This document shows, piece after piece, positions 49,358-57,074 of a DNA stretch of 64,000 bases (the first letter of the stretch is position 1; the number at the start of each line of letters is the position of its first letter). The notes beneath the pieces were generated by a model. That model did not search any database. It was given only the letters and a program-made list of their open reading frames with translations, and had not been told where the DNA came from. The stretch is taken from contig DXZW01000044.1 in the NCBI GenBank assembly GCA_019419455.1, positions 62,001 to 126,000 of the forward strand, written 5' to 3'. The stretch is from Collinsella sp. Its GTDB lineage: Bacteria; Actinomycetota; Coriobacteriia; Coriobacteriales; Coriobacteriaceae. The translations under genes and the position numbers were made by a program.

Positions 49358-50653
49358 GTGGATGCACCAAAGAGATTGACCCAAAAGGGATATAGACCCC
49401 GGCTCATAGAGGAGCGCCTCGACACCCTTATGCGGGCGTTTGGCTGTGTGGAGATCAACGGCCCCAAATGGTGCGGCAAGACCTGGACGGCGCTCTCTCG
49501 CTCGGCGAGCGTCTCCAGGCTCGATGAGCCTGCGCAGCGCGCGGCGGCAGAGGTCGACCCAAGCCTGGCGCTCATCGGCGATGCGCCACACCTGGTCGAT
49601 GAATGGCAGGAGGTGCCCGAGGTTTGGGATGCCGCCCGGCGCTTCGTGGACGCGAGCGGCAACGAACGCGGGACACTTTTGCTCACGGGCTCGACCGCGC
49701 TCAAAAGCGAGGAGCGCAGCCATGTTCGTCATTCCGGCACGGGTAGGATCGCCCGTCTGTCAATGCGCCCCATGGCCCTGTGTGAGTCGGGCGACGGCGA
49801 GCCGCTCGTGTCACTGGCAAGCCTCTTTAAGGGCGAGGGTTTTGCCCCTCAGCATCGCGAGAACACGGTGGATGACGTCGCCCGCTGGTGCTGCAGGGGC
49901 GGTTGGCCTGCAAACCTTGGGCTTTCGGAAGAGCTTGCGCGAGAGACGGCAAGCCAGTACGTGCACTCGGTGCTCGACGTTAACGTGCTGGATGAGGGCA
50001 TGTCGCCCGAGCTTGCACACGGCCTTTTGCGAGCTCTTGCCATGAACGAGAGCCAGGCCGTCACGTACAAGACGCTCATAAAGGACGCCTCGTACGGTGA
50101 GGCGGGCCCCGACGAGAGGACCATCGCTGCGTACTTGGACCTCTTCAACAGGCTCAAGCTGACCGAGGACCTGTGCGGATGGGAGCCGCCCATGCGCTCG
50201 AAGGCCCGCGTTCGCGTGCGCCCCAAGCGCTACTTCTGTGACCCGTCACTTGCGGCGGCGTTGCTGGGGGCTACCCCTGAGCGGCTGCTTGGCGATATGC
50301 AAACGCTAGGGATGCTCTTTGAGAACCTCGTTCTGCGCGACGTGCGCGTGTTCCTTTCCACCTACGGCGGTGTCGACAACAGCGTCCATTATTTCCGAGA
50401 TGAGAAGGGCCTTGAGGTCGATCTGATCGTTGAGCACGACGGGCGCTGGGGAGCCATCGAGGTCAAGCTGAGTGATGCGAAAGCAGACGATGGAGCGAGA
50501 AATCTCAAGGCGCTGGAGAGGAAAGTGCTCTCCAATCCTGCCGCCCAGAATGCCGCGCCGGCGTTTTTGGCGGTCGTGGTTGGAAAGGGGAGCATTGCCT
50601 ACACACGCGACGACGGCGTGGCGGTGATCCCCATGGCGGCACTTGGGGCGTAG
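49358..50653 (+). CDS. ATP-binding protein, AAA_14/DUF4143
   Basis: This 431-residue member of a common but uncharacterised ATPase family has Walker A NGPKWCGKTW at residues 34-43, a Walker-B-like HLVDEWQEVP near 87, a TGSTAL sensor region, and a C-terminal DUF4143 part with the LEVDLIVEHD...AIEVKLS pattern near 352-368, similar to a PD-(D/E)xK nuclease core. The start is taken as GTG 49358; an ATG farther in cannot be excluded. It follows the 23-bp repeat array and is not related in sequence to ATPase 1 beyond the shared plan. Confidence 0.82.
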   Translation: MDAPKRLTQKGYRPRLIEERLDTLMRAFGCVEINGPKWCGKTWTALSRSASVSRLDEPAQRAAAEVDPSLALIGDAPHLVDEWQEVPEVWDAARRFVDASGNERGTLLLTGSTALKSEERSHVRHSGTGRIARLSMRPMALCESGDGEPLVSLASLFKGEGFAPQHRENTVDDVARWCCRGGWPANLGLSEELARETASQYVHSVLDVNVLDEGMSPELAHGLLRALAMNESQAVTYKTLIKDASYGEAGPDERTIAAYLDLFNRLKLTEDLCGWEPPMRSKARVRVRPKRYFCDPSLAAALLGATPERLLGDMQTLGMLFENLVLRDVRVFLSTYGGVDNSVHYFRDEKGLEVDLIVEHDGRWGAIEVKLSDAKADDGARNLKALERKVLSNPAAQNAAPAFLAVVVGKGSIAYTRDDGVAVIPMAALGA

Positions 50654-51111
50654 TGGTCTTGCGGGGCGTGCCGTGCTTCCTTTACCGAAAATCCATTTGG
50701 TAAACCAGATACTCGCGGATAGAATAAAGTCGACGGCAGCCCAAGTTCTGGAGAGCTGGGCAGCGCCGTTGCTTGGTCAAGAGGTCAGTGCCTTAATGGC
50801 AGCGACTTGTTATGCTTCGAATGCTGCTTGAGTGCCTCGGAAAGTTCGATAAGCGCCGTGAAGAGCGAGACCAAAGCAACCAAGAGCTCTACGAGCTCTG
50901 ATGGGCCCGGGATGACCTCTGATTCAAGTCACCGGGCCTAAATCTTTTTCATGCATTTGAATAGAGCGGGCGACTCTCTTGGGGCCGTCTGCATGGCGTG
51001 CGACCGGCGCATGGCATTGCGCTCCGCTTTCATGTCCGCACGAGCGTCTATCCTTACGGCAATGTAGCCGCCTATGTAGCAAGCGACAAGCAACGGAGAG
51101 AGGCCATAACC
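50654..51111. other. Gap between ATPase 2 and the exonuclease
   Basis: A 458-base region with no well-supported gene. On the minus strand, a short hydrophobic frame (residues VALVSLFTALIELSEALKQ, about 50790-50890) lacks a good start and ribosome site. A terminator lies at 50903-50948. A possible start for a longer exonuclease frame at 50998 has no ribosome site. Confidence 0.5.
50903..50948 (+). terminator. Terminator, twin of 54603
   Basis: GGCCCGG pairs with CCGGGCC and TGAC with GTCA around CTCTGATTCAA, followed by CTTTTTC. Nearly the same loop occurs in the terminator at 54603-54648. Confidence 0.8.
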
Positions 51112-51846
51112 GTGTCAGCTGAAAAGACGCCGTGCGTCTCGGCTATCGATACGACGAACTTTGCGCGCCAGATTGTGCTGGACTTTGAGTTTGCGCCGGT
51201 GCCAAAGCAGCGCCAGCGCCGTGGGCTGCGCAACGAGATTATCGAGGTCGGCGCCGTCAAGCTCGACTATCACGGCAACGTTATGGGCGAGTTCTCGCAG
51301 TTTGTGCAGACGGACTTTATCGAAGGCGTTGCGTTCCCTGTCCGCGAGCTTACGGGGATATCGGCCGTGGACACCGCGATGGCCGATCCGCTCTACGTGG
51401 TGATCAAAAGGCTCAGCGATTGGATCGGTCGCTACTCCGCCCAGATAGTTTGCTGGAGCGGGGCGGATCGTCGACAGCTTTTGACCGAGTGCCAGGCAAA
51501 GTACATCGACCTTGCCACATTTCCTACGGACTGGGCAGACCTGCAGGCGTTTTACACCTCGATCATGGACGTGGGCAGCCACGGTTGCGTCTCTTTGAGT
51601 GACGCGGCAACGTGGTTTGGCATCGAGTTTGACGAGTCGACGGGCCACGCCCACAGCGCCCTTGCCGATGCGCGCGTGACCGCCAAGCTGCTCAAGCAGA
51701 TGATGGACGGGGACTACCGCGTGAGCCCGCGCGCCCAGGAAGTTCGCCAGCGGTGGGGGATGGGCGAGCGAGCCCAGACGCGCCTTTCCGGCAAGTGCCC
51801 CGAGCTGGGCGACCTGCTGCTAAAGCTGAAGGCGGAGGGAAGGTAG
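51112..51846 (+). CDS. DEDDh 3'-5' exonuclease family protein
   Basis: This 244-residue exonuclease has the DEDDh motifs: LDFEF near residue 25, the middle Asp region CWSGADRRQLL near 115, and H-x-ALADA (HSALADARVTAKLL) near 181. This is the ribonuclease T/DnaQ/KapD-like fold acting on RNA or DNA 3' ends. GTG 51112 is chosen because GGAGAGAGG lies 8 bases upstream; the frame back to 50998 is unlike the family. It may belong to the accessory insert with the next gene. Confidence 0.82.
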   Translation: MSAEKTPCVSAIDTTNFARQIVLDFEFAPVPKQRQRRGLRNEIIEVGAVKLDYHGNVMGEFSQFVQTDFIEGVAFPVRELTGISAVDTAMADPLYVVIKRLSDWIGRYSAQIVCWSGADRRQLLTECQAKYIDLATFPTDWADLQAFYTSIMDVGSHGCVSLSDAATWFGIEFDESTGHAHSALADARVTAKLLKQMMDGDYRVSPRAQEVRQRWGMGERAQTRLSGKCPELGDLLLKLKAEGR

Positions 51847-51879
51847 GGGTGCTTATTTGGCGACAAGCAGAAGGAACGG

Positions 51880-52125
51880 TTGCGCGAGGGATTCCGGAAT
51901 CAGCATCAGAGGGCTGTGCTTGAGATGCTATTCAAGGCCACACTGACATCCGCTGAGACTAAGCAGGTCAAGAGCGTGGACATCGAGAAGGCATCTATTA
52001 TCGAAGAACGACTTGCAAACATGATTCGCTGGATGGGCAGGCATAGACCCGTGACGCTGCGCGCGTTATCGTGCACAATGAGGCATACGGGCTGCCAGTG
52101 GCGAACTATCCCGACGAGGTTCTGA
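51880..52125 (+). pseudogene. Frameshifted or degraded reading frame before the glycine-zipper gene
   Basis: This 81-codon frame has coding-like sequence up to about residue 57 (LEMLFKATLTSAETKQVKSV, then IIEERLANMIRWMGRHRP). Similar-quality sequence then continues in a second frame (52050-52220: VHNEAYGLPVANYPDEVLSN, then EIFEYFYEEGFGG), which runs without a stop into the next gene. A single frame change near 52045 would join them. This is either an upstream gene that lost its end or an old N-terminal part. No family was recognised. Confidence 0.4.
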
Positions 52126-52220
52126 GCAACTGCATCACCGAGATTTTCGAATACTTCTACGAAGAGGGATTTGGCGGCGTAGAGCAATCTGATTTTACGT
52201 GTTTGCAGGAGGAAGCCGGT

Positions 52221-54584
52221 ATGGCAGACGAACTTGTTTTTAGTGGTGGCGAGATAGTCTACACCATGCCTCAACTGCCCAAAGTTGCATCTGCGCCGCT
52301 GAACGGTAGCGCCGTACTGGTTGGTTTTAAGGACGCTCCCGATGGAGAGGAGGTCCTCTTTGATTTTGACCCTCGGGCTGAAAAGGCTACGAAGCTCGAC
52401 TATGAACTTGCAGCCGTTAGCGGGCTCCTTACGGGCGCGTTGAATATCCTTTGGCAGAAAGACTTCAACCTAGAGGGTGCCAAAGAGTGGGGCGACGAGA
52501 AGGTTGGCAAATTCGTTCTTACGATTGCCAAGTCTGCGGGTATGACAAAGGCGGATGCAACTCTAGAAGACGCTATTCGCTTTCTAGAGAAAGAGTTTCC
52601 TCTTGCCGCGGACAAGCTGACTGCCGAGTTTGGCGGCGGGTTTCAACATCATCTGCGGGATTTCTCGCACCACCCGAGCTTGGTTGGCCTTGCGTGTTCG
52701 ATCCTTTCGCAATTCACGTGCAAAGGCTATGGTACCGATACAGCCGGCCGGTTTGTCGCCTTTGACCTGCCTGCCGCCGCCTTCGATCCCGACTGCCCTC
52801 TTATAGGTAGGAACGTTCCAGAGAAGATCGCGTTTGGCACTCTGTTCTGGGCGATGCATCTCGTGAGCGACATGGCGGGGTCTAGTTCAAACCCCGGTAA
52901 GGGGACGGGCATTCCCGGCGTCGTGCTGTCCCTGCTAAAGGAGCTCTCCTCCCTGCCTGTTTTTCAAGACATGCAGATTGCCTATAAGGGCGAGGATATT
53001 CGCATTCAGCAATGGATCTCAAAGCTGTTTAACGGAACGGCGTTCAAAACCGAGGACGGCAAGCCCATTCGCTTCGACCTTCGGACGGAAGTCGGCCTTC
53101 TCGATCAAGCTTTAAGCCAGGTGCCGGCAGTCGTGGCCAACGAGGTTATCGTTCGTTGTCTCTACATGCTTTCAAGGCTCAAGGCCGAGCTAGAACGTTG
53201 CGAAGTGAGCAAGGTTTCCGGCTTGCGCAAGCTCAAGGCTTTGCATTTCATGCCCTACAACAGCAGGGCCCTCACTCGCATGGTCACGGTTTCGAGCACT
53301 TCGTTCGTTTTGGCGAATCTGGCGACGGCGGCGGTCAGGGCGGGTATCGAATGCGAGGGGAACAAGGTCGTTTTCGCCCAGAAGTTCTTCTTGCGAATAA
53401 ACTACGTTGGAGTTGGACGCCTTGCATTTGCCCTCCATGCCGACTGGGGCTATATGGCGGAGGAAATGTCCGAGGCTTGGGCTGAGCGCGCCAGGCGCCG
53501 CCAGGATATCTTCGATGGATTCCACTTTTATAGCCTAGATAAAGAAACGACGAGGATTGCCTTCTCGCTGAAGCTTGCCGCCATCAACTACGACTGCGGG
53601 AACGAGAAGAACGAAGTGCGCAAAGGGCAAAAGAGGAGCTGGGCTCGCGCGTGGCAGGATTCGGTCGCGGATGGCCTAGGCATTGATGCAGATGGCTACT
53701 TTTTGAGCGAGGAAGATGCATACGGAGCCCTTGAGGCTATTTCGCGGCAGCGAGGCGGTAAGGTGCGCGCCCTGCTGGTTGCACAGGAGCTGGTTGAGTT
53801 TTGCCCCTATTCGCAGTTAGGAGATGAAGAGAAGAAGGAATACAAAGGTTTGAAGGAGAATGGGTCTTGGGTTAGAGATGAATTTCCCAAGAGACAAGAC
53901 GCGGCTGATTTGGACGCCATACGTTCCCTCGAGAAGCGATGTAAGGCGCGCATTCGCGGGCTTTCAGGCGCGTTGCCAAAGTTTTTGGTGGGCGGAGCCA
54001 TCACCGCGGTGGTGGCCGTGGGCACTGGAGGAGCTGCCGCGGTGGTCGCTCCAAATATCGCTGTCGGTATCTTTGGAGGCTCGTTTGTTGGCCTCCACGG
54101 AGCTGCGCTTGTCAATGCGAGTCTTGCCGCTGCTGGCGGCGGCGCCTTGGCCGCCGGCGGCATGGGCATGGCTGGCGGCACCGCTTTAATTGCTGGCGGC
54201 GGCGCTGCGCTTGGCCTTTTGGGTTCTGGCGGCGTTGCCCTGGCGGCGTCGATGGGGGAGGACTATGCTCAGTTCGTGCTCGTTGAATGCTCAAGGCTTC
54301 TCGCATTTCTTGATGTGGCAACTGACCGCTGCCCGCATGAGGGGGCCATTTTGGTGCGGAAAGCAGCCGAGGCCGTGCAGCGCGGCATCGCTGGCATTGA
54401 AGAAGATGTCGAGAAGGAGAATGGAAAGGGAAATCGCAAGGATGGCAAGTTACTTAAGCAACTGAAGAAGGGTCTTGGGTATTTGACTTCGACCCTTAAG
54501 CAGATCGAGAAGATGCAGAGGCGCCTTGGCACCGACGGTGAGAGCGAGCCGCTCAACAGCTTGCCGGCATCAGATGATGAATAA
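52221..54584 (+). CDS. Large protein of unknown function with glycine-zipper membrane segment
   Basis: This 787-residue protein starts at ATG 52221 with AGGAGGAAG upstream. The N-terminal half has conserved-looking blocks: FGGGFQHHLRDFSHHPSLVG near 136-155, YGTDTAGRFVAFDLP near 170 and HLVSDMAGSSSNPGKGTG near 214, which I recognise as recurring in uncharacterised bacterial proteins. Residues about 585-680 form a very Gly/Ala-rich hydrophobic run (AAGGGALAAGGMGMAGGTA, then LIAGGGAALGLLGSGG) that resembles a glycine-zipper pore. The C-terminus is charged and possibly coiled-coil. It has no signal peptide. The role is unknown; a membrane-acting effector is one possibility. Confidence 0.7.
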   Translation: MADELVFSGGEIVYTMPQLPKVASAPLNGSAVLVGFKDAPDGEEVLFDFDPRAEKATKLDYELAAVSGLLTGALNILWQKDFNLEGAKEWGDEKVGKFVLTIAKSAGMTKADATLEDAIRFLEKEFPLAADKLTAEFGGGFQHHLRDFSHHPSLVGLACSILSQFTCKGYGTDTAGRFVAFDLPAAAFDPDCPLIGRNVPEKIAFGTLFWAMHLVSDMAGSSSNPGKGTGIPGVVLSLLKELSSLPVFQDMQIAYKGEDIRIQQWISKLFNGTAFKTEDGKPIRFDLRTEVGLLDQALSQVPAVVANEVIVRCLYMLSRLKAELERCEVSKVSGLRKLKALHFMPYNSRALTRMVTVSSTSFVLANLATAAVRAGIECEGNKVVFAQKFFLRINYVGVGRLAFALHADWGYMAEEMSEAWAERARRRQDIFDGFHFYSLDKETTRIAFSLKLAAINYDCGNEKNEVRKGQKRSWARAWQDSVADGLGIDADGYFLSEEDAYGALEAISRQRGGKVRALLVAQELVEFCPYSQLGDEEKKEYKGLKENGSWVRDEFPKRQDAADLDAIRSLEKRCKARIRGLSGALPKFLVGGAITAVVAVGTGGAAAVVAPNIAVGIFGGSFVGLHGAALVNASLAAAGGGALAAGGMGMAGGTALIAGGGAALGLLGSGGVALAASMGEDYAQFVLVECSRLLAFLDVATDRCPHEGAILVRKAAEAVQRGIAGIEEDVEKENGKGNRKDGKLLKQLKKGLGYLTSTLKQIEKMQRRLGTDGESEPLNSLPASDDE

Positions 54585-54602
54585 GTACACTGCATATTGA
54601 TG

Positions 54603-54648
54603 ACCCGGGATGACCACTGATTCAAGTCACCGGGGCTCATTTTGTTTT
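54603..54648 (+). terminator. Terminator after the glycine-zipper gene
   Basis: CCCGG/CCGGG and TGAC/GTCA pair around CACTGATTCAA, followed by TTTTGTTTT. It is a near twin of 50903-50948. Confidence 0.8.
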
Positions 54649-55034
54649 AACGCAGACTCTATGCCGGTAAGCCTGCGTACGATGCCGCTTGTCGAGGCCA
54701 AGTATGGGGCGCTTGATATCACACGAATAATTACACTTGTTTAGTTGAGCTCTACACCAACTTTTTTGACACTACCCTCCTTGCGGGCACAATGGACTCT
54801 ATCAGCGCACGCGGACAGAAATTAAGCGCCGCCTGCGAAATGACGTGCAAGCGACGCTTGATTACGCGGCAATTATTCGGCCTAAATCCGGAAAAGTGTC
54901 GAAATCGGCACCTCAAAAGTACGGAAAAGTGTCGAATCTGACGGTCTCAACATCCGGAAAAGTGTAATCGGATGACAAAACAGCACGTAAAAGCTGGTGC
55001 TACATGCGGACGCTTCAGCTGCCCCCAGCCCTCG
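54649..55034. other. Gene-free region before the acidic membrane protein
   Basis: Nearly 390 bases without a supported gene. It contains the 33-bp-period repeats listed next. The rest shows only short random frames. Confidence 0.5.
54887..54969. repeat. Three direct repeats with 33-bp period
   Basis: TCCGGAAAAGTGTCGAA at 54887, TACGGAAAAGTGTCGAA at 54920 and TCCGGAAAAGTGTAATC at 54953 are each exactly 33 bp apart. The shared core is CGGAAAAGTGT. It is an operator-like array of unknown use. Confidence 0.85.
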
Positions 55035-56021
55035 CTACTCGTCGTCCTCGTCGTTGGGGTCGCCCTTGAGGGCGTTGATGTCCAGGTACTGGTTATCGTC
55101 CTCTTTTTGCTGGGTCTCCGACTCCGCTTGGGTGGGACCGCGGAACAGCTGGAATCCCTCAAACGCAATGACGCCGAGCAGGGCAATGACAATGGCGATA
55201 AAGGCAACCTTGACTGCCTGCGGAAATTCCGAGAAACGCAGCGCCTTTTCCTCGGCGTAATAATCGGCGAAGCGCTCTTCGCCCGTGCTTTTGGTATACA
55301 CCGGCGCGGACGCGGCCTCCGGGTCATATTCCGGTGCAGGCGTGGCAGCGTACGGATCGTTGAGATAATCGCTCGATGCGGTGCCATAGTCCTCGGTCTC
55401 GATGCGACCGGTGCCAGCATAGCCATCGGAATAATCGGAATATGCCGCACCGCCCTCATAGTCCGCGGCGCTCGTGTTAGCGGCAAAAAGCGGGTTAACT
55501 GGAACGTCGAGCGCCGGCATGCCGGTAGAGGTCTCATCCAGATCGGCTGCAGCCCAGGAATCGTAGGCAACCTGATGGGCAGCGGGCTCATCGAGCCTTG
55601 TGACCGGAGGCTTGCGTGCCGCAGGAACAGGCAACTGCTGGGCGCTGTACATAACGGTGCTGTCGGCCGATTTGCCCCGCGTCGCTGCAGCGAGAAATGC
55701 CGCCGTCTCGGACGGGTCGCTTGCGGGTCGGGGAGCGGGCGTGGGCGCCGAAGTGGGTGCGGGCGTAGGCGCGGGCGTCGAAACAGGCGACTGCGCAGGA
55801 GTCGGCGCAGATGCGGGCTCAGGCGCAAGTGCGGGATTAGGGCTTGACGGGCGAGCCCCGCCGCCCATGAGTTCGTCGGCGGTCCACGGGCGATCATCCA
55901 TCACGTCGTCAAGGCTCAGCGAAAACAGGTCGTCTTCACCCTCATCGAACATGCGGTGCACATGTCCATCAATTGCCGGAATCAATCCGCGACCGGTGCA
56001 TGATGCCTTGCTCAACGCCAT
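55035..56021 (-). CDS. Acidic, Pro/Ala-rich single-pass membrane protein
   Basis: This 328-residue protein of unknown function has an acidic N-terminal part (FDEGEDDLFSLSLDDVMDD near residue 25), a low-complexity linker of Ala-Pro and Thr-Pro repeats (about 60-100), a Tyr/Asp/Ser-rich middle, one hydrophobic segment (VAFIAIVIALLGVIAFEGF near 267-286) and a charged tail ending DEDDE. The topology suggests a large cytoplasmic or surface N-terminal part with a short tail on the other side. ATG 56021 has AAGGGTGG upstream. The repeats at 54887 lie beyond its 3' end. Its relation to neighbours is unclear. Confidence 0.7.
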   Translation of the reverse strand: MALSKASCTGRGLIPAIDGHVHRMFDEGEDDLFSLSLDDVMDDRPWTADELMGGGARPSSPNPALAPEPASAPTPAQSPVSTPAPTPAPTSAPTPAPRPASDPSETAAFLAAATRGKSADSTVMYSAQQLPVPAARKPPVTRLDEPAAHQVAYDSWAAADLDETSTGMPALDVPVNPLFAANTSAADYEGGAAYSDYSDGYAGTGRIETEDYGTASSDYLNDPYAATPAPEYDPEAASAPVYTKSTGEERFADYYAEEKALRFSEFPQAVKVAFIAIVIALLGVIAFEGFQLFRGPTQAESETQQKEDDNQYLDINALKGDPNDEDDE

Positions 56022-56143
56022 TCTGTTCCACCCTTTCGAAATACCAATGACATCGATTATATGGAACTTCCCAAGCAGCTCGGTCTTGGATTCATGCTTT
56101 CCAGAACTCGCGCCCAAAAAGGGGAGGGGTGCAGGCGCGCTGA

Positions 56144-56797
56144 CTATTTGTCGCCGGCCGCCGCCTTGGCCTCATTGAGGTAGCTATAGAAGCTGTATTT
56201 GGAGATGCTAAAGAACTCGCAGGCGCGCTCGCTCGACTTGGAAATGAGGAAGGCGCCGCGACGGTCGAGGTAACCAATGGCACGAATGCGCTCGTCTTTG
56301 GTCATGAGTGCCGCGGGCTTGCCCACAAACTGTTCGCACTCGTGCAGCAGGTCCTCGAGCAGGTCGCCGATGTTCTTGGTAATGGGCTCGGGCTCGGTAT
56401 AGCCCGTGCCGCCGGTGCCGGTAAAGGCGTCGAGCGAACGCTCAAAAGCCTTCATAAGCGTAATGTCAAAGTTGATGCCCAAAATGCCGACGGGCTTGCC
56501 CTCGTCGTTGCGGATAAAGATGGTTGAGGACTTGAGCAGCTTGCCATCGGTGGTTTTAGTGAGGTACGGCTCGCGGTCGTGTACGTCGGTGCTGCCCTCG
56601 TGCATGGACTCAAACACGATATGGCTGGGGCCGTCACCCAGTTTGCGCCCGCTGACGTGGCCGTTTTCGATCACTACGATGGAGTGGTCCACGTCCTCGG
56701 TCTCCAGATCGTGGACGACGACTTCGCAGTTGGGGCCAAATTGGAGCGCCAGGCCGTGTGCAAGACGCTTATAGAACTCAATCTGTGCGGGGGTCAT
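56144..56797 (-). CDS. PAS_6/HTH_22 (YheO-like) regulator, second copy
   Basis: This 217-residue regulator is of the same family as the one at 36910. The PAS-like part has CEVVVHDLETEDVDHSIVVI and GRKLGDGPSH; the C-terminal HTH includes FFSISKYSFYSYLNEAKA. ATG 56797 has AGGAAGG upstream; the longer frame to 56866 is not supported. It is divergent from ygeX. Short palindromes in the gap (56921-56931, 56970-56984) are candidate sites. Confidence 0.88.
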   Translation of the reverse strand: MTPAQIEFYKRLAHGLALQFGPNCEVVVHDLETEDVDHSIVVIENGHVSGRKLGDGPSHIVFESMHEGSTDVHDREPYLTKTTDGKLLKSSTIFIRNDEGKPVGILGINFDITLMKAFERSLDAFTGTGGTGYTEPEPITKNIGDLLEDLLHECEQFVGKPAALMTKDERIRAIGYLDRRGAFLISKSSERACEFFSISKYSFYSYLNEAKAAAGDK

Positions 56798-57074
56798 GGG
56801 TGCCTTCCTAAAAATTAGTTTGGGCACACTTTGCCATAAACCACACCTGTTCGCAAACAAATACATAGACAGGCTAATTGGTGACCGTTCGGCGGCGAAA
56901 AGGTACCGATTACGGCAACAAACAATTTGTTAGGTTTACCAATCAAAAAGTGTGATAGAACATTGCTAACAAACTTTTTGTTTGGCATCCACATAAAAGT
57001 TCAGCCGTGTGAATGGGATCGGGTTGGAACGCGTATGCGGGGGCCGGCAAGAGAGAACTTAAGGAGTTCACCGT
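56798..57074. promoter_or_regulatory. Divergent control region of the regulator and ygeX
   Basis: AT-rich, with AACAATTTGTT (56921-56931) and CAAAC-TTTTT-GTTTG (56970-56984) palindromes. These resemble the AACAA-type motifs near 37602 and 37786 upstream of the permease, supporting related regulators. Confidence 0.5.

Noticed and set aside
50790..50890. Small hydrophobic peptide on the minus strand (VALVSLFTALIELSEALKQ)
   Set aside because: The composition is toxin-like, but there is no convincing start codon or ribosome site and it lies opposite a terminator-containing gap.
50903..50948. tRNA-like fold
   Set aside because: The pairing is a simple terminator stem; no cloverleaf, anticodon arm or T-loop consensus could be built.
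54947..55897. 316-codon minus-strand frame overlapping the acidic membrane protein
   Set aside because: It is in another frame of the same strand, very rich in Arg/Pro/Leu, and lacks a ribosome site; the 55035-56021 frame has a transmembrane segment and a good start.
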